A stretch of 64,000 nt of DNA from Actinokineospora fastidiosa (GCF_014648415.1 NZ_BMRB01000002.1:765260-829259), one strand, 5' to 3'; shown: positions 17,313 through 31,648, counted from the first letter of the stretch. The notes: a model not told the origin generated them from the letters alone. Made by a program: numbers and translations.

Positions 17313-18206
17313 ATGACGCACGTGGTGGCGGTGGACGTGGGCGGCACGTCGGTCAAGGCGGCCCTGGTCGGGCGCGACCTGGCCCCGGTGGCGACCCTCC
17401 GCGAACCGACCAGGCGCGTCGCGGGCGCGGTCGACATCGACCACATCGCCTCGATGATCACCCGCCTTGCCGACGGCGCGGCCGTGGCGGGCGTCGGGGT
17501 CGCGGTGCCCGGGGTCGTCGACGACACCACCGGGCACGTGGTCACTGCCGTCAACCTCGGCTGGCACAATCTGCCCCTGCAGACCGCGCTGTCCTCCCTC
17601 ACCGGGATGCCGCTGAAGGTCCGCCACGACGTGCGGACCGGCGGGCTGGCGGAGTTCACCGTGGGCGCGGCCGCTGGCGTGGCCAACGCGGTGTTCCTGC
17701 CCATCGGGACGGGCATCGCCGCCGCCTTCCAGGTGGACGGGCGCCCGCTCGTGGCGGGCGGGTACGCGGGCGAGATCGGGCACCTGGTGGTGGACCCGGG
17801 CGGCGCGCCGTGCAACTGCGGGGCCCTGGGCTGCCTGGAGACGCTGGCCGCCGCGCCCGCGGTGTCGCGGCGCTACGCCGAGCGGACCGGCCGGACGGCC
17901 ACCGCCGCCGAGGTCGCCGCCCGGCTGGAAGAGGGCGACGCCGACGCGGCCGCGGTCTGGGCGGACGCGGTCGCGGCCCTGGGCGCCGCGCTGGCGGCCG
18001 CGGTGGCGATGGTCGGACCCGAGGTGATCGTCCTCGGCGGCGGCCTGGCCGAGGCGGGCGACGCGCTGGTCGGCCCGGTCCGCGACGACCTGCACGCGCG
18101 CCTGACGTTCCAGCGCAAGCCCGCCGTGGTCCGGGCGGCGCTGGGCCAGGACGCCGGGCGCGCGGGGGCCGCGCTGCTGGGCTGGGAGGCCGCGGACGGG
18201 GCATAG
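17313..18206 (+). CDS. ROK-family sugar kinase
   Basis: 297 residues. The N-terminal phosphate loop is AVDVGGTSVKAALV, the sugar-binding region contains GVAVPGVVD, and the ROK zinc motif is GHLVVDPGGAPCNCGALGCL (C-x-C-G-x-x-G-C). With no DNA-binding domain it is a kinase, not a repressor. Likely substrates are glucose, fructose, N-acetylmannosamine or a related hexose. ATG 17313 follows GAGAGGA. It is divergent from a DeoR regulator, whose phospho-sugar inducer may be this kinase's product (inference). Confidence 0.88.
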   Translation: MTHVVAVDVGGTSVKAALVGRDLAPVATLREPTRRVAGAVDIDHIASMITRLADGAAVAGVGVAVPGVVDDTTGHVVTAVNLGWHNLPLQTALSSLTGMPLKVRHDVRTGGLAEFTVGAAAGVANAVFLPIGTGIAAAFQVDGRPLVAGGYAGEIGHLVVDPGGAPCNCGALGCLETLAAAPAVSRRYAERTGRTATAAEVAARLEEGDADAAAVWADAVAALGAALAAAVAMVGPEVIVLGGGLAEAGDALVGPVRDDLHARLTFQRKPAVVRAALGQDAGRAGAALLGWEAADGA

Positions 18207-18299
18207 GCCGTCACCCACCTGGTCCACGCGCGGTGTCAGCCGGTCCCGGGCTCCGTACCGTGGAAGGTGACCTTTGACGGTCTACTGAGGGGATCGGAC

Positions 18300-18641
18300 A
18301 TGAAGCGCATCCTGGCCAAGATCGGTGTGACCGCGGCCGTGGTCGCGGGGACGACCGTCGTGCTCGCCTCGCCCGCCTCCGCGGCGCAGTCGTGCACGTC
18401 GCTGTCGGGCCCGGCGGGCGGCAGCCTGCCGCTGTGCAAGACGTGGAACTGGGACGGCAACGACTACGACGGCAAGTGGTGGACCAACGGGCCCTCCTCG
18501 CTCCCGTCGAAGAGCTACCTGCAGCGGTACGAGGACGGCAACGTCTACAACTCGTCGTACTCCGGCAGCTACAACGACCGGAGCAAGGTGCACTTCCGCA
18601 TCTGCGACAGCCTCGCCAACCGCTGCACCGGCTGGTGGTGA
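18300..18641 (+). CDS. Small secreted Trp/Tyr-rich protein with four cysteines
   Basis: 113 residues, not matched to a family I know. A signal peptide (MKRILAKIGVTAAVVAGTTV, cleaved near SPASA) is followed by a mature part of about 85 residues rich in W, Y, S, N and G (CKTWNWDGNDYDGKWW, VYNSSYSGSYNDRS) with four cysteines that could form two disulfides. ATG 18300 follows AGGGGA. The composition suggests a compact extracellular beta-rich protein, perhaps surface-binding; this is inference only. It is monocistronic and ends at a strong hairpin. Confidence 0.75.
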   Translation: MKRILAKIGVTAAVVAGTTVVLASPASAAQSCTSLSGPAGGSLPLCKTWNWDGNDYDGKWWTNGPSSLPSKSYLQRYEDGNVYNSSYSGSYNDRSKVHFRICDSLANRCTGWW

Positions 18642-18647
18642 CCTGAC

Positions 18648-18675
18648 GGGCGCGCGGGCCCAGGCCCGCGCGCCC
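18648..18675. terminator. Bidirectional hairpin terminator
   Basis: A 13-bp perfect stem (GGGCGCGCGGGCC, 18648-18660, with 18663-18675) lies between the convergent ends of the small secreted protein gene (18641) and fbiC (18681). Confidence 0.7.
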
Positions 18676-18680
18676 ACCGG

Positions 18681-21242
18681 TCAGTCGGCGATCAGCGGCA
18701 GCAGCCGCTGGTTCCACACCCCGTCGTGGGCGCGGGCGGTGTCCAGGCGCTCGTCGTCGACGATCCCGTAGGTCGTCGTGCGCTGGCGTGACGGCCTGCC
18801 CGCGGCGGTGGCCAGCGACTCCAGGTCGGCGATCGTCTTGTAGCTGCCGTTGTCGCTGCCCGCCATGCGGCTGATGGTCTCCTCCATCAGCGTGCCGCCC
18901 AGGTCGTTGACGCCGCCGCGCAGGACCTCCACCACGCCGTCGTCGCCGAGTTTCACCCAGCTGGTCTGGATGTTGGCGATGTGGCCGTGCAGCAGGATGC
19001 GGGACAGCGCGTGCACCGCGCGGTTCTCCCTGCGGGTCGGGCCCGGCCGGGCGATGCCCGCGAGGTACAGCGGGGCGTTGGTGTGCACGAAGGGCAGCAG
19101 GACGAACTCGGTGAAGCCGCCGGTCCGCGACTGGATGTCGGCGATCAGCTTGAGGTGGGCCACCCAGTGCGACGGGTTGTCCACGTGCCCGTACATCATC
19201 GTCGAGGTCGTGGGGATCCCCAGCGCGTGCGCGGTGGTGACCACCTCGATCCACGTCGCCGCGGGCAGCTTGCCCTTCGTCAGCACCCAGCGGACCTCGT
19301 CGTCGAGGATCTCCGCCGCCGTGCCCGGAAGCGAGTCCACACCGGACTCGCGCGCCCGGACCAGCCAGTCCGAGATGGACAGATCGGTGCGCGCGGCCCC
19401 GTTCACCACCTCCATCGGCGAGAAGGCGTGGATGTGCAGGCCGGGGGCCCGCTTGCGGACCTCGGCGGCGATGTCGAAGTACGCCGTCCCGGGCAGGTCG
19501 GGGTGGATGCCGCCCTGCATGCACACCTCGGTCGCGCCGACCGACCACGCCTGCTCGGCCCGCTGCCCGACCTGCTCCAGCGACAGCGTGTACGCGTCGG
19601 CGTCCGTGCGCCGCTGGGCGAACGCGCAGAACCGGCAGCCGGTGTAGCAGACGTTGGTGAAGTTGATGTTGCGGGTGACCACGTAGGTCACCTCCTCGCC
19701 CACCGCCTCGCGGCGCAGGTCGTCGGCCAGGGCGGCCAGGGCCTCCAGCTCCGCGCCCTCGGCGGCCGACAGCAGCGTCAGCGCGTCCGCGTCGGACAGT
19801 CGCGACAGGTCGCGCTCGGCGTGGCGCAGCGCCGTGGTGAACTCCGGCCGGACCACGCCCGCGATGCCGGACGACCCGGCCGAGGCGTCCACGGACGAAC
19901 GCAGTTCGGCCCAGTCGCCGTACACCGAATCGAAGTCGTCGCGGCGGTCGCCGGTGCGGCCGTCGGTGTCGATCTCGGTGTGCAGCTCGGTGCGCCCGGA
20001 GCCGTCCATGGCGACCTCCGGCTCCTGCCACGCGCGGCCGACCGGGCGCGCCCCCTCGATCGCGAGGCCGGACGCGTCGGCCAGGGCCGCGACGTGGCCC
20101 GCGACGCGGGGGTCCAGCCACGGCTCGCGGATGTACTCCGGGTACACCGTCAGCCGCTCGGCGAGCCGGAAGCCCGCCGCCGCGGTCTGCGCCGCCAGTT
20201 CGTCGATCTGCGGCCAGGGGCGCTCGGGGTTGACGTGGTCGGGCGTCAGCGGGGACACACCGCCCCAGTCGTCGATGCCCGCACGCAGCAGCAGGCCGTA
20301 CTCGCCGCCGATGAGGTTCGGCGGGGCCTGGATGCGCGCCTTCGGGCCCAGCACCACCCGGGCGACGGCGACGGTGGCGGCCAGCTCGGCGGCCTCGGCG
20401 TCGGGCATCCCGCGCATCGCCGTGTCCGGCTTGGCGCGGAAGTTCTGGATGATGACCTCCTGCACGCCGCCGTACTTGCGGGCGACGGACCGGATGGCGA
20501 ACAGCGACTCCACGCGCTCGGCGAGCGTCTCGCCGATCCCGATCAGGATCCCGGTGGTGAACGGGACCGAGCTGCGGCCCGCGTCCTCCAGCACGCGCAG
20601 CCGGACGGCGGGCTCCTTGTCGGGCGAGCCGTAGTGCGGCCCGCCCGGCTCCGACCACAGCCGGGTGGCGGTGGTCTCCAGCATCATCCCCATGGACGGG
20701 GCGACCGGCTTGAGCCGCTGGAAGTCGGTCCAGGTCAGCACGCCGGGGTTGAGGTGCGGCAACAGGCCGGTCTCCTCCAGCACCCGGATGGCCATGGCGC
20801 GCACATAGGACAGCGTGTCGGGGTAGCCCGCGGCGTCCAGCCACTCGCGCGCCGCGCCCCACCGCTCCTCGGGCCGGTCACCGAGGGTGAAGAGGGCTTC
20901 CTTGCAGCCCAGCTCCGCGCCCTTCCTGGCGATGTCGAGCACCTCGTCGGGGCTCAGGAACGGCGCGGGCAGCCGGTGCGGGACCGTCGCGAAGGTGCAG
21001 TAGTGGCACCGGTCGCGGCAGAGCCGGGTCAGCGGGATGAACACCTTGCGCGAATAGGTGATGACGCCCGCGCGGTCCACCGCGGCCAGGCCAGCGTCAC
21101 GGACCCGGCTCGCGGTGGTGAAGAGGTCCTCCAGGTGCTCGCCGCGGGCGTGCAGCAGCACCTCGGCCTCCACCTGGTCGAGCGCGACCCCGTCCCGGGC
21201 TCGGCGCAGCGCGCGGCGGATGGCGGACTCGGACGGGGTCAC
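18681..21242 (-). CDS. fbiC: 7,8-didemethyl-8-hydroxy-5-deazariboflavin (FO) synthase
   Basis: 853 residues, the fused CofG-CofH form typical of actinobacteria. It has two radical-SAM domains: C75-x3-C79-x2-C82 (CRDRCHYC) in the N-terminal half and C532-x3-C536-x2-C539 (CYTGCRFC) in the C-terminal half, each with downstream SAM/substrate barrel motifs. Reaction: tyrosine plus 5-amino-6-ribitylamino-uracil to FO, the chromophore of coenzyme F420. GTG start with GGGAGG just upstream. No other F420 genes (fbiA, fbiB, fbiD) are in the window, which is usual because fbiC is generally unlinked. A possible minus-strand -10, TATAGG, lies upstream. Confidence 0.97.
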   Translation of the reverse strand: MTPSESAIRRALRRARDGVALDQVEAEVLLHARGEHLEDLFTTASRVRDAGLAAVDRAGVITYSRKVFIPLTRLCRDRCHYCTFATVPHRLPAPFLSPDEVLDIARKGAELGCKEALFTLGDRPEERWGAAREWLDAAGYPDTLSYVRAMAIRVLEETGLLPHLNPGVLTWTDFQRLKPVAPSMGMMLETTATRLWSEPGGPHYGSPDKEPAVRLRVLEDAGRSSVPFTTGILIGIGETLAERVESLFAIRSVARKYGGVQEVIIQNFRAKPDTAMRGMPDAEAAELAATVAVARVVLGPKARIQAPPNLIGGEYGLLLRAGIDDWGGVSPLTPDHVNPERPWPQIDELAAQTAAAGFRLAERLTVYPEYIREPWLDPRVAGHVAALADASGLAIEGARPVGRAWQEPEVAMDGSGRTELHTEIDTDGRTGDRRDDFDSVYGDWAELRSSVDASAGSSGIAGVVRPEFTTALRHAERDLSRLSDADALTLLSAAEGAELEALAALADDLRREAVGEEVTYVVTRNINFTNVCYTGCRFCAFAQRRTDADAYTLSLEQVGQRAEQAWSVGATEVCMQGGIHPDLPGTAYFDIAAEVRKRAPGLHIHAFSPMEVVNGAARTDLSISDWLVRARESGVDSLPGTAAEILDDEVRWVLTKGKLPAATWIEVVTTAHALGIPTTSTMMYGHVDNPSHWVAHLKLIADIQSRTGGFTEFVLLPFVHTNAPLYLAGIARPGPTRRENRAVHALSRILLHGHIANIQTSWVKLGDDGVVEVLRGGVNDLGGTLMEETISRMAGSDNGSYKTIADLESLATAAGRPSRQRTTTYGIVDDERLDTARAHDGVWNQRLLPLIAD

Positions 21243-21311
21243 GGCACCTCCCGGGAAGCGGACTCATCCTCAACCTATAGCGTCCGCTCCCCGGAATGGG
21301 TGACCCGAGGG

Positions 21312-21881
21312 TCAGGGCAGCACGTCCGCGAGTGCTTTGCGCGCGCGGCGCGGCGCGGCGGCCACCGCGCCGCCGACGGCGCCGCCGGTGTCGTGCGCCC
21401 ACTCGCCGAGGTCGTGCATGTGGTTCTGCACCGTCCGACCCGCGCGGCGGGCCCGCCAGCCCAGCGACGGCCTGCCCTCGGTGTCGGCGACGGCCAGCAT
21501 CAGCCCGCCGAGCAGCCCCGCGTTCTTCAGGAAGTGCTGCAGCTGCTGGTTGCGCTGGCCGGGGTCCTTCTCCGCCCAGAACTGGTGGGCGGCCAGCGTC
21601 GTGGGCAGCAGGCTGCCGGACAGCAGCAGGGCCGCCAGCCTCGGCATCCGGTTGGTGGCCAGCATGATCCCCGCCACCACCTTGACCGCGCCGTCGATCT
21701 TCACCAGCGTCACCGGGTCGGTGGCCAGCTGCTGGGGCACCCGGTCGCCCGCCTTCGCCGCGGCCTGGTCGAGCAGGGGCTTGGCCGCCTCCGCGTGCGC
21801 CTCGGGCGCGCGCAGCGCCTGCACCCCGCCCCAGACGAAGATGCCCGCCAGCATGGGTCGCGCGATCCTGCGCAGGATCAT
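21312..21881 (-). CDS. DoxX-family membrane protein
   Basis: 189 residues. ARPMLAGIFVWGGVQALR starts the first of about four membrane segments. VKIDGAVKVVAGIMLATNRM and PRLAALLLSGSLLPTTLAAH fit the DoxX fold, and HQFWAEKDPGQRNQQLQHFL is the conserved loop before the last helix. The C-terminal 50 residues are basic and soluble. DoxX proteins are associated with redox and oxidative-stress functions, but the activity here is unknown. It is 15 bp after the hemerythrin gene on the same strand, so the two probably form an operon. Confidence 0.82.
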   Translation of the reverse strand: MILRRIARPMLAGIFVWGGVQALRAPEAHAEAAKPLLDQAAAKAGDRVPQQLATDPVTLVKIDGAVKVVAGIMLATNRMPRLAALLLSGSLLPTTLAAHQFWAEKDPGQRNQQLQHFLKNAGLLGGLMLAVADTEGRPSLGWRARRAGRTVQNHMHDLGEWAHDTGGAVGGAVAAAPRRARKALADVLP

Positions 21882-21896
21882 TGCCTCTGTCCTTCC

Positions 21897-22400
21897 CTAG
21901 TCCACTCGATCCTTGGTCCGCTCGACGAGTTCCCTGACGTACTCGACCGTCCCACAGCCCGCGTCGACGCGCCGCTCGCGCTCGGCGGCGAACTGCTCGC
22001 CCAGCTCGGCGCGGCGCTCGTCGGAGACGGTCTCGCGGGCGTCGTTGAGGATCGTGCGCTCTTCCTCGTCGAGGTGGTGGTTGATGGCGGTGACGAGCTC
22101 CTCGAGCTTGCCCTCCCACTCATCGGACTCGGTGTCCTCGACCTCCATGAGCGCGAGCAGCGCCATGTTGCCCTCGGTGTGCTCCTCGGCGCCGTGGTCG
22201 ATCTCGTCGTCGTCGACCTGCTTGTAGCGGCGCAGCGCCGGGTAGACCTTGGCCTCCTCGGCCTCGGCGTGCGCGACCAGCAGGTAGGCCAGCTCGTCGA
22301 GCGCCTTGGCCCGGTCCGCGCCGCGGTCGCGCAGGGTGCGGAACAGCTCCTCCATGCGCCGGTGGTCGGCAAGGATCAGTTCCACGACGTCAGTGGTCAT
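21897..22400 (-). CDS. Hemerythrin HHE-domain protein
   Basis: 167 residues. Histidine/carboxylate clusters VVELILADHRRMEELF, LLVAHAEAEEAKVYPAL, DHGAEEHTEGNMALLALME and INHHLDEEERTIL supply the di-iron ligands of a four-helix hemerythrin bundle. Possible roles are oxygen or nitric-oxide sensing, or iron-dependent stress protection. The start has GGGAGA upstream. It is followed closely by the DoxX-like gene. Confidence 0.9.
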   Translation of the reverse strand: MTTDVVELILADHRRMEELFRTLRDRGADRAKALDELAYLLVAHAEAEEAKVYPALRRYKQVDDDEIDHGAEEHTEGNMALLALMEVEDTESDEWEGKLEELVTAINHHLDEEERTILNDARETVSDERRAELGEQFAAERERRVDAGCGTVEYVRELVERTKDRVD

Positions 22401-23690
22401 CGTCGGTTCTCCCAGGGTTAGCCGGTCCTGTGCGGGGCATACCCCCGGCGGGCGCTACCCAATCCCTGCTCACCGACGGTGATCGCCGATCAACCCGATC
22501 GGCCGCTGTCCACATCGGGCGGACCGCCGCACAATGCGCGGGAACCGACCAGCCCCAGGGGGAGTGCCCGTGACCCGCTCCGCGGCCGACTTCGACCACC
22601 TCGACCCGGCCGTGGCCGCCAGGGCGCACGACGTGCTGCGCGAGCTGCGCGCCGAGTGCCCGGTCGCGCGCAGCACCCGCTACGGCGGCTTCCACGTCGT
22701 GACGCGGCATGAGGACATCGCCACGGTGGGCCGCGACCACGCCCGCTTCTCCGCCCGTGCGGAGTCCATCGGCGCGGCGACGCTGCTGCCCGGCCTGGAG
22801 ACCGCGGTGGCGCCGCTGTTCGAGCAGGACCCGCCCGAGCACACCGAGGTCCGGCGCAGGCTGGCGCCGTACTTCAGCCGGGCCGCGGTCGCCCGGCTGG
22901 CCCCGGCGATCCGGGAGACCGCCCGGTCGGAGCTGGCCGGGCTGGCCCCGCGCGGCGGCGGCGACCTCGTCGTCGAGGTGGCGCGCCGGATCCCGCCGAT
23001 GGTCATCGCCGGGGTGCTCGGCGTCGCGCCGCCGCGCCGCGCGCTGCTGCGCGACCTGCTGATCGGCGCGGTGACCGAGGGCCGCGTGGTGGAGTACCTG
23101 GACTTCCTGACCGAGGAGGTGCGGCTGCGCCGGGCCGCCCCGGGCGACGACCCGCTCAGCGCGGTGGTGGCCGACCGGTCGGTCGCCGAGCCGGACGCGG
23201 TCAAGTACCTCCTGCTGATGGTCGCCGCGGGCGCGCTGACCACGATCGACGCGACGAGCAGCCTGCTGTGGCTGCTCAGCCGCGACCCGTCCCTGGCCGA
23301 CCACCCGCGCGAGGCCCTGGTCGACGAGGTGGTCCGGCTGGAGGCGCCGGTCGCCACGACCGCCCGCACGGTGCGCTGCCCGACGACGCTCAACGGCGTC
23401 GAGCTGGCCGAGGGCGACCGGCTGCTGGTCGCCTGGGGCTCGGGCAGCCGCGACACCGAGGTCTACCCCGACGCCGACGCGGTCCGCCCGGACCGCGCGC
23501 AGGGCGCGGGCCTGGCGTGGGGCGCGGGCGCGCACCGCTGCCTCGGCCAGCACCTCGCCCGGCTGGAGCTGGGCGTCATCCTCGACGAGGTGCTGGCCGC
23601 GATCCCCGGCTACCGCCTCCCGGACGGCTTCGAGCCGGAGTGGACCTACGGCGTGCTGCGCGGGATCAGGGCGCTCCCGGCGACCTGGTC

Positions 23691-27227
<3,537 letters not shown>

Positions 27228-27263
27228 GGCGCCCTTCCTGGGGTCCTCGCCCCGGGTCGTGAG

Positions 27264-27410
27264 GGACGCGACGGCGGAGTGTCCTGGCTCCCGGATCGTC
27301 GTTCCCCCTGGCCTTCCCTCTCGGTGGCCGCTAGCAGGGTTCGCTCCCCGGTGACAGTGGCGGGACCGCGCCGGACTCGCACCGGCTTCCTCCGTTGCCG
27401 TCGCCTCGTC
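27264..27410 (-). ncRNA. Cobalamin (B12) riboswitch in the cobN leader
   Basis: On the minus strand the leader contains GGAAGCCGGTGCGAGTCC, GCGGTCCCGCCACTGT and the B12-box-like GAGCCAGGACACTC in the order expected for an adenosylcobalamin riboswitch. A P1 closing stem is visible: GCGACGG near 27398-27405 pairs with CCGTCGC near 27268-27274. A GC-rich segment (27235-27260) with the cobN ribosome site follows, consistent with translational or termination control. Confidence 0.93.
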
Positions 27411-27418
27411 GGGCTCAC

Positions 27419-27426
27419 CTTATATT
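27419..27426. promoter_or_regulatory. Shared divergent -10 region for cobN and cobG
   Basis: The AT-rich CTTATATT reads as TATATT (27421-27426) for cobG and as TATAAG on the other strand for the cobN riboswitch transcript. For cobG the hexamer ends 6 bases before the GTG, so the mRNA would be leaderless. On the minus strand the expected start is near 27412, just ahead of the riboswitch. Confidence 0.5.
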
Positions 27427-27432
27427 CGGGGC

Positions 27433-28542
27433 GTGTCCCACCAGAACCGCCGCTCGGGCGCCGACGCCTGCCCCGGCGCGCTCGATGTGCACCAGGCAGC
27501 CGACGGGGGTCTGGCCAGGGTGCGGCTGCCGGGCGGCCGGATCACGTCCGCGCAGCTCAGCGTGCTCGCCGCGGCCGCGCGGGAGCTGGGCTCCGGCGGG
27601 CTGGAGCTGACCTCGCGGGCCAACGTCCAGATCCGCGGGCTGGGACCGCGGGGTCCGGCGGAGTTGGGGGCGCGGCTGGCGGCGGCCGGGCTGCTGCCGT
27701 CGATCTCCCACGAGAAAGTGCGCAACATCATGTCCTCGCCGCCGGGCGACCACGGCGCGGCCGCGCTGGACGCCGCGCTGTGCGCCGATCCGGCGCTGGC
27801 AGCGCTCCCGGGGCGGTTCCTCTTCGCGCTGGACTCCGGCGCGGGCGACGTGGCCTGGCTCGGCGCGGACGTCGCCGCGCTGCCGGTCGGCGCGCGGTTC
27901 GCGATCCTGCTGGGCGGGGAGGACCACGGCGTCCGCGTCTGCGACCCTGTCGAGGCCATGCTGGCCGCGGCGCGCGCGTTCCTGGAGATCCGCGACGGGC
28001 AGTGGCGGATGGCCGAGCTGGGACCGGATGTGGCGAAGATCGCCGACCGGCTCGGGACCTCGCCCGAGCGCGTTCCGCGCGGACGGCCGCCGACGGGTGG
28101 GCCGCTGGGTCGGATCGGCGACGCCGTCGGCGCGGCCGTTCCGCTCGGGCGGCTGGACGACCGGCAGCTCGCGGTGTTGATCAAGGCGGAGCACGTGGTG
28201 ATCACGCCGTGGCGCGGGGTCGTGGTCCCGCGTGGTTCGGTGGCGGAGCTGACCGCGGTGGGCCTGGTGGTCGACCCGGCGGCGGCGGGCATCGGGGTGA
28301 CGGCGTGCACGGGCGCGCCCGGGTGCGCGAAGTCGCTGGCCGACGTGCGGGCGGACGCCTTGCGGATCACCCGTTCGGGGCGTCCGGTGCACTTCGCGGG
28401 CTGCGCGCGCCGCTGCGGGCGGCCCGCGGGCGACGTGGTGGACGTGGTGGCGGTCGACGGCGGGTACGAGGTCGACGGCCGATGGGTTTCCGGTGGTGCG
28501 GTGGCCGGTGCGGCCGCCGAGGCGAGGCAGGAGCAGAGGTGA
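27433..28542 (+). CDS. cobG: Precorrin-3B synthase (CobG)
   Basis: 369 residues, related to sulfite/nitrite reductases. It has the N-terminal half-domain ([35 protein letters not shown]) and the C-terminal Fe4S4 ligands [12 protein letters not shown] and [12 protein letters not shown], where four cysteines are spaced as in siroheme-type reductases. Role: oxygen-dependent oxidation of precorrin-3A to precorrin-3B in aerobic B12 synthesis. Starts at GTG 27433, apparently leaderless. The stop overlaps the cobH GTG. Confidence 0.93.
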   Translation: MSHQNRRSGADACPGALDVHQAADGGLARVRLPGGRITSAQLSVLAAAARELGSGGLELTSRANVQIRGLGPRGPAELGARLAAAGLLPSISHEKVRNIMSSPPGDHGAAALDAALCADPALAALPGRFLFALDSGAGDVAWLGADVAALPVGARFAILLGGEDHGVRVCDPVEAMLAAARAFLEIRDGQWRMAELGPDVAKIADRLGTSPERVPRGRPPTGGPLGRIGDAVGAAVPLGRLDDRQLAVLIKAEHVVITPWRGVVVPRGSVAELTAVGLVVDPAAAGIGVTACTGAPGCAKSLADVRADALRITRSGRPVHFAGCARRCGRPAGDVVDVVAVDGGYEVDGRWVSGGAVAGAAAEARQEQR

Positions 28543-29159
28543 CCGACTACATCAGGGACGGCGCGGAGATCTACCGCCGCTCGTTCGCCACGATCCGCGC
28601 GGAGGCCGACCTGGCCGGGCTGCCGGAGGACGTGGCCCGCGTCGTGGTCCGCATGATCCACGCGTGCGGCATGGTGGACCTGGTGCGCGACGTCGCGTAC
28701 TCGCCGGGGGTCGTCGCCGCGGCCCGCGCCGCCCTCGACGCGGGCGCCCCGATCCTGTGCGACGCGCAGATGGTCGCCTCCGGCGTCACCAGGGCGCGGC
28801 TGCACGCCGACAACGAGGTCGTGTGCACGCTGTCCGACCCGGCCGTCCCCGGCTTGGCGGCGGAGCTGCGCACGACCAGGAGCGCGGCGGCGATGGAGTT
28901 GTGGCGGCCACGCCTGGCGGGTGCGGTCGTGGCCGTCGGGAACGCCCCGACGGCGCTGTTCCGGCTGCTGGAGATGGTGGCGGCGGGGGCGGGAACGCCT
29001 GCCGCCGTCCTGGGCGTCCCCGTCGGGTTCATCGGGGCGGCGGAGTCGAAGGAGGCGCTGATGGAGTCCGGCCTGCCACACCTGGTGGTCCGAGGACGGC
29101 GCGGCGGCAGCGCCATGGCCGCCGCGGCCGTCAACGCGATCGCGAGCGACGCCGAATGA
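28539..29159 (+). CDS. cobH: Precorrin-8X methylmutase
   Basis: 206 residues. Family motifs: [30 protein letters not shown] (with the catalytic His), [17 protein letters not shown] and [18 protein letters not shown], ending [15 protein letters not shown]. Reaction: methyl migration from C-11 to C-12, giving hydrogenobyrinate. GTG 28539 overlaps the cobG stop, and its own stop overlaps the cobIJ ATG, so the three genes are translationally coupled. Confidence 0.96.
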   Translation: MTDYIRDGAEIYRRSFATIRAEADLAGLPEDVARVVVRMIHACGMVDLVRDVAYSPGVVAAARAALDAGAPILCDAQMVASGVTRARLHADNEVVCTLSDPAVPGLAAELRTTRSAAAMELWRPRLAGAVVAVGNAPTALFRLLEMVAAGAGTPAAVLGVPVGFIGAAESKEALMESGLPHLVVRGRRGGSAMAAAAVNAIASDAE

Positions 29160-31165
29160 CCGGCACCCTCTACGGCGTCGGCCTGGGCCCCGGCGACCCG
29201 GAACTGGTGACGGTCAAGGCCGCACGCCTGATCTCCGCGGCCCAGGTCATCGCCTACCACAGCGCCCGCCACGGCCGCTCCATCGCGCGCGGGGTGGCCG
29301 AGCCGTACCTGCGCGAGGGGCAGATCGAGGAGCAGCTGGTCTACCCGCTGACCGTCGAGACCACCGACCACCCCGGCGGCTACGCGGGCGCGATGGCCGA
29401 CTTCTACACCGAGAGCGCCGCCCGCCTGGCGTCCCATTTGGACGCAGGCCGGGACGTGGTGGTCCTCGCCGAGGGCGACCCCATGTTCTACGGGTCGTAC
29501 ATGCACATGCACAAGCGCCTGTGCGACCGCTACCCGACCGTGGTGGTCCCAGGCGTGACGTCGGTGAGCGCGGCGTCCGCGGTATTGCGCCGCCCGTTGG
29601 TGGAGGGCGAGGAAGTCCTCACCATCCTCCCCGGCACCCTCCCCGCCGAATCCCTGACATCCCACCTGGCGACCACGGACTCCGCAGCGGTCCTCAAACT
29701 GGGCCGCACCTTCCCCAAGGTCCGCGCCGCCTTCGAGGCAGCAGGCAAACTGGACCGCGCCCTCTACGTCGAACGCGCCACCTGGGACACCGGCCGCGTC
29801 CTCTCCCTGTCCGAAGTGGACCCCGCCACCGTCCCCTACTTCTCCCTTGCGGTACTCCCCAGCCCCATCAATTCCACACCCCCCACACCCCACATGGAAA
29901 GTCCCCGCCCCAACCGGGGGCAGTCCGCCCTTTCTTTCCACGATACGCCTGCGGGAACTTGTCAAGAGGGTGAATCCTCGGGCCTGTGGATAACTTCGGG
30001 CGAGGGCAACGGACGCGCCGCAGGCGAGACGGCCACGAACGGCGACACGGGAATGCAGGCCGCACAGGGCGAGGCGGCGGCAGCCGGGCAGAGCGGGACG
30101 GCCGCGCCGTTCGAGCGCGGTGAACCGGCCGGGCAAGGCGGAGCGGCAACAACGGTCGAGCAAGACGGGACGATCACGCACGTCGGGCACGGCGAATCGG
30201 CGGCAGAGCGAAGCGGGACGGCAGCGCGCACCTGGCAAAGCGGAGCCGCAACAGCCGAGCCACGCGGGACCACAGCGCCCATCGGGGAAAGGGAAGCACC
30301 GACCCCCACCGGACAAACCAAGACAGGGGCCGAGCAAAGCGAAGCCGCGCCCCACAAGGCCGGACAGGGCAACGAAGCCTCCCAACCGGCCGCCTCCCCG
30401 GCCCCGCACCACCCCCGAGGTGAGGTAGTCGTCGTCGGCCTCGGTCCCGCTGGTCGCCCCTGGCTTACCCCGGAAGCGCAAGAAGCGCTGGGGACCGCGG
30501 ACGACCTCGTCGGCTACACCACCTACCTCAACCGCGTCCCCCACAACCCCCGCCAGCGCCGTCACCTCTCCGACAACCAGGTCGAGGCCGAGCGGGCCGC
30601 GTTCGCGCTTGATCTGGCCAAGCGGGGGCGCAGGGTGGCCGTGGTCTCCTCCGGGGATCCCGGTGTCTTCGCGATGGCGACCGCCGTCCTGGAGGTCGCC
30701 GACGACCCCCTGTGGCGGGAGGTGCCCGTGCGGGTGCTGCCCGGGGTCACCGCCGCCCATGCGGTGGCCGCGAAGGCGGGGGCGCCGCTCGGGCACGACT
30801 ACTGCACGATCTCGCTGTCCGACCGCCTCAAGCCGTGGGAGGTGATCGTGCGGAGGTTGACCGCGGCGGCGCAGGCGGACTTCGCCATCGCGATCTACAA
30901 CCCCGCGTCCAAGGCGCGGCGGTGGCAGCTCGGGCAGGCGCGGGATCTGCTGCTGGAGCACCGGTCCCCGGACACGCCGGTCGTGATCGGGCGGGACGTG
31001 GGGGGACCCGAGGAGAGCCTGCGGATCACCCGGTTGGCGGACCTCGACCCGGCGACCGTCGACATGCGGTGTCTGCTGCTCGTCGGGAGTTCGCGCACCC
31101 GCACCATCCGGCGACCCGACGGGACGCTCGCCGTCTTCACTCCGCGCACATATGGCGGAAGTTAA
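29156..31165 (+). CDS. cobIJ: Fused precorrin-2 C20- and precorrin-3B C17-methyltransferase with long disordered insert
   Basis: 669 residues. Residues 1-235 are CobI ([54 protein letters not shown]). Residues 422-660 are CobJ ([66 protein letters not shown]). Between them, about residues 237-420 are low-complexity, rich in G, A, T, E, Q, S and P, with imperfect repeats of the GQSGTAAP / ERSGTAAR kind and no predicted fold. CobI-CobJ fusions are known in actinobacteria, e.g. mycobacteria, at about 500 residues, so roughly 160 residues are extra. The frame stays open across the insert, and base and codon use there differ from both enzyme halves. Last gene of the cobGHIJ operon. Confidence 0.93.
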   Translation: MTGTLYGVGLGPGDPELVTVKAARLISAAQVIAYHSARHGRSIARGVAEPYLREGQIEEQLVYPLTVETTDHPGGYAGAMADFYTESAARLASHLDAGRDVVVLAEGDPMFYGSYMHMHKRLCDRYPTVVVPGVTSVSAASAVLRRPLVEGEEVLTILPGTLPAESLTSHLATTDSAAVLKLGRTFPKVRAAFEAAGKLDRALYVERATWDTGRVLSLSEVDPATVPYFSLAVLPSPINSTPPTPHMESPRPNRGQSALSFHDTPAGTCQEGESSGLWITSGEGNGRAAGETATNGDTGMQAAQGEAAAAGQSGTAAPFERGEPAGQGGAATTVEQDGTITHVGHGESAAERSGTAARTWQSGAATAEPRGTTAPIGEREAPTPTGQTKTGAEQSEAAPHKAGQGNEASQPAASPAPHHPRGEVVVVGLGPAGRPWLTPEAQEALGTADDLVGYTTYLNRVPHNPRQRRHLSDNQVEAERAAFALDLAKRGRRVAVVSSGDPGVFAMATAVLEVADDPLWREVPVRVLPGVTAAHAVAAKAGAPLGHDYCTISLSDRLKPWEVIVRRLTAAAQADFAIAIYNPASKARRWQLGQARDLLLEHRSPDTPVVIGRDVGGPEESLRITRLADLDPATVDMRCLLLVGSSRTRTIRRPDGTLAVFTPRTYGGS

Positions 31166-31280
31166 ACGTTACGGCTGTCCTAAATACTCGTGAACAAAGA
31201 TCCTACTGACACGGTCGCCCCCGGAAAGCGGCCACCCTGCCTGCGGCGACGGAGATCAAGACCGGGTAGGTTCACAGGGC

Positions 31281-31541
31281 ATGGCGGGTATTGAGGAGTC
31301 CAAGGCGGGAGTCGCCGCGGCCACCGAGAAAGTGCAGGCGGGCATCCAGGCGCTCACCCAGGCGGCGATGCAGTGGGACGAGGCGCGCACCCTCCTGGCG
31401 AACGCCTCCCAGGGCACCTCGCGCCCGGAGGCCCCGCAGGCGCTCGGCATGCTCGCCCAGGCCCTGCAGGGCCTGACGGACATCCAGGGCAGCGCGCAGG
31501 CGTCGATCACCGCGATGGAGACCTGGAACGCGCAGATCTGA
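31281..31541 (+). CDS. Small alpha-helical protein of the FtsK/EccC-like cassette
   Basis: 86 residues, not assigned to a named family. It is Ala/Gln-rich and likely all-helical (EESKAGVAAATEKVQAGIQA, then PQALGMLAQALQGLTDIQGS), with W32 (MQWDEA) and a late W82 (METWNAQI). The size, helical pairing and position before an EccC-like ATPase recall WXG100/ESX secretion substrates, but no clear WxG turn is present. The upstream 115-bp gap is AT-richer than its surroundings (TAAATACT at 31181-31188) and probably holds the cassette promoter. The ribosome site is weak (AGGG). Confidence 0.7.
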   Translation: MAGIEESKAGVAAATEKVQAGIQALTQAAMQWDEARTLLANASQGTSRPEAPQALGMLAQALQGLTDIQGSAQASITAMETWNAQI

Positions 31542-31648
31542 CCACTTAGGACCGCACCGTCCACTGTGGCGCGCGTTCGCCCTGATGGAGCAGCCCTCTC
31601 GCCCGATCGTGACCTCGGCGCTATCTTGCGATGGACGAGGAGGTGGGC

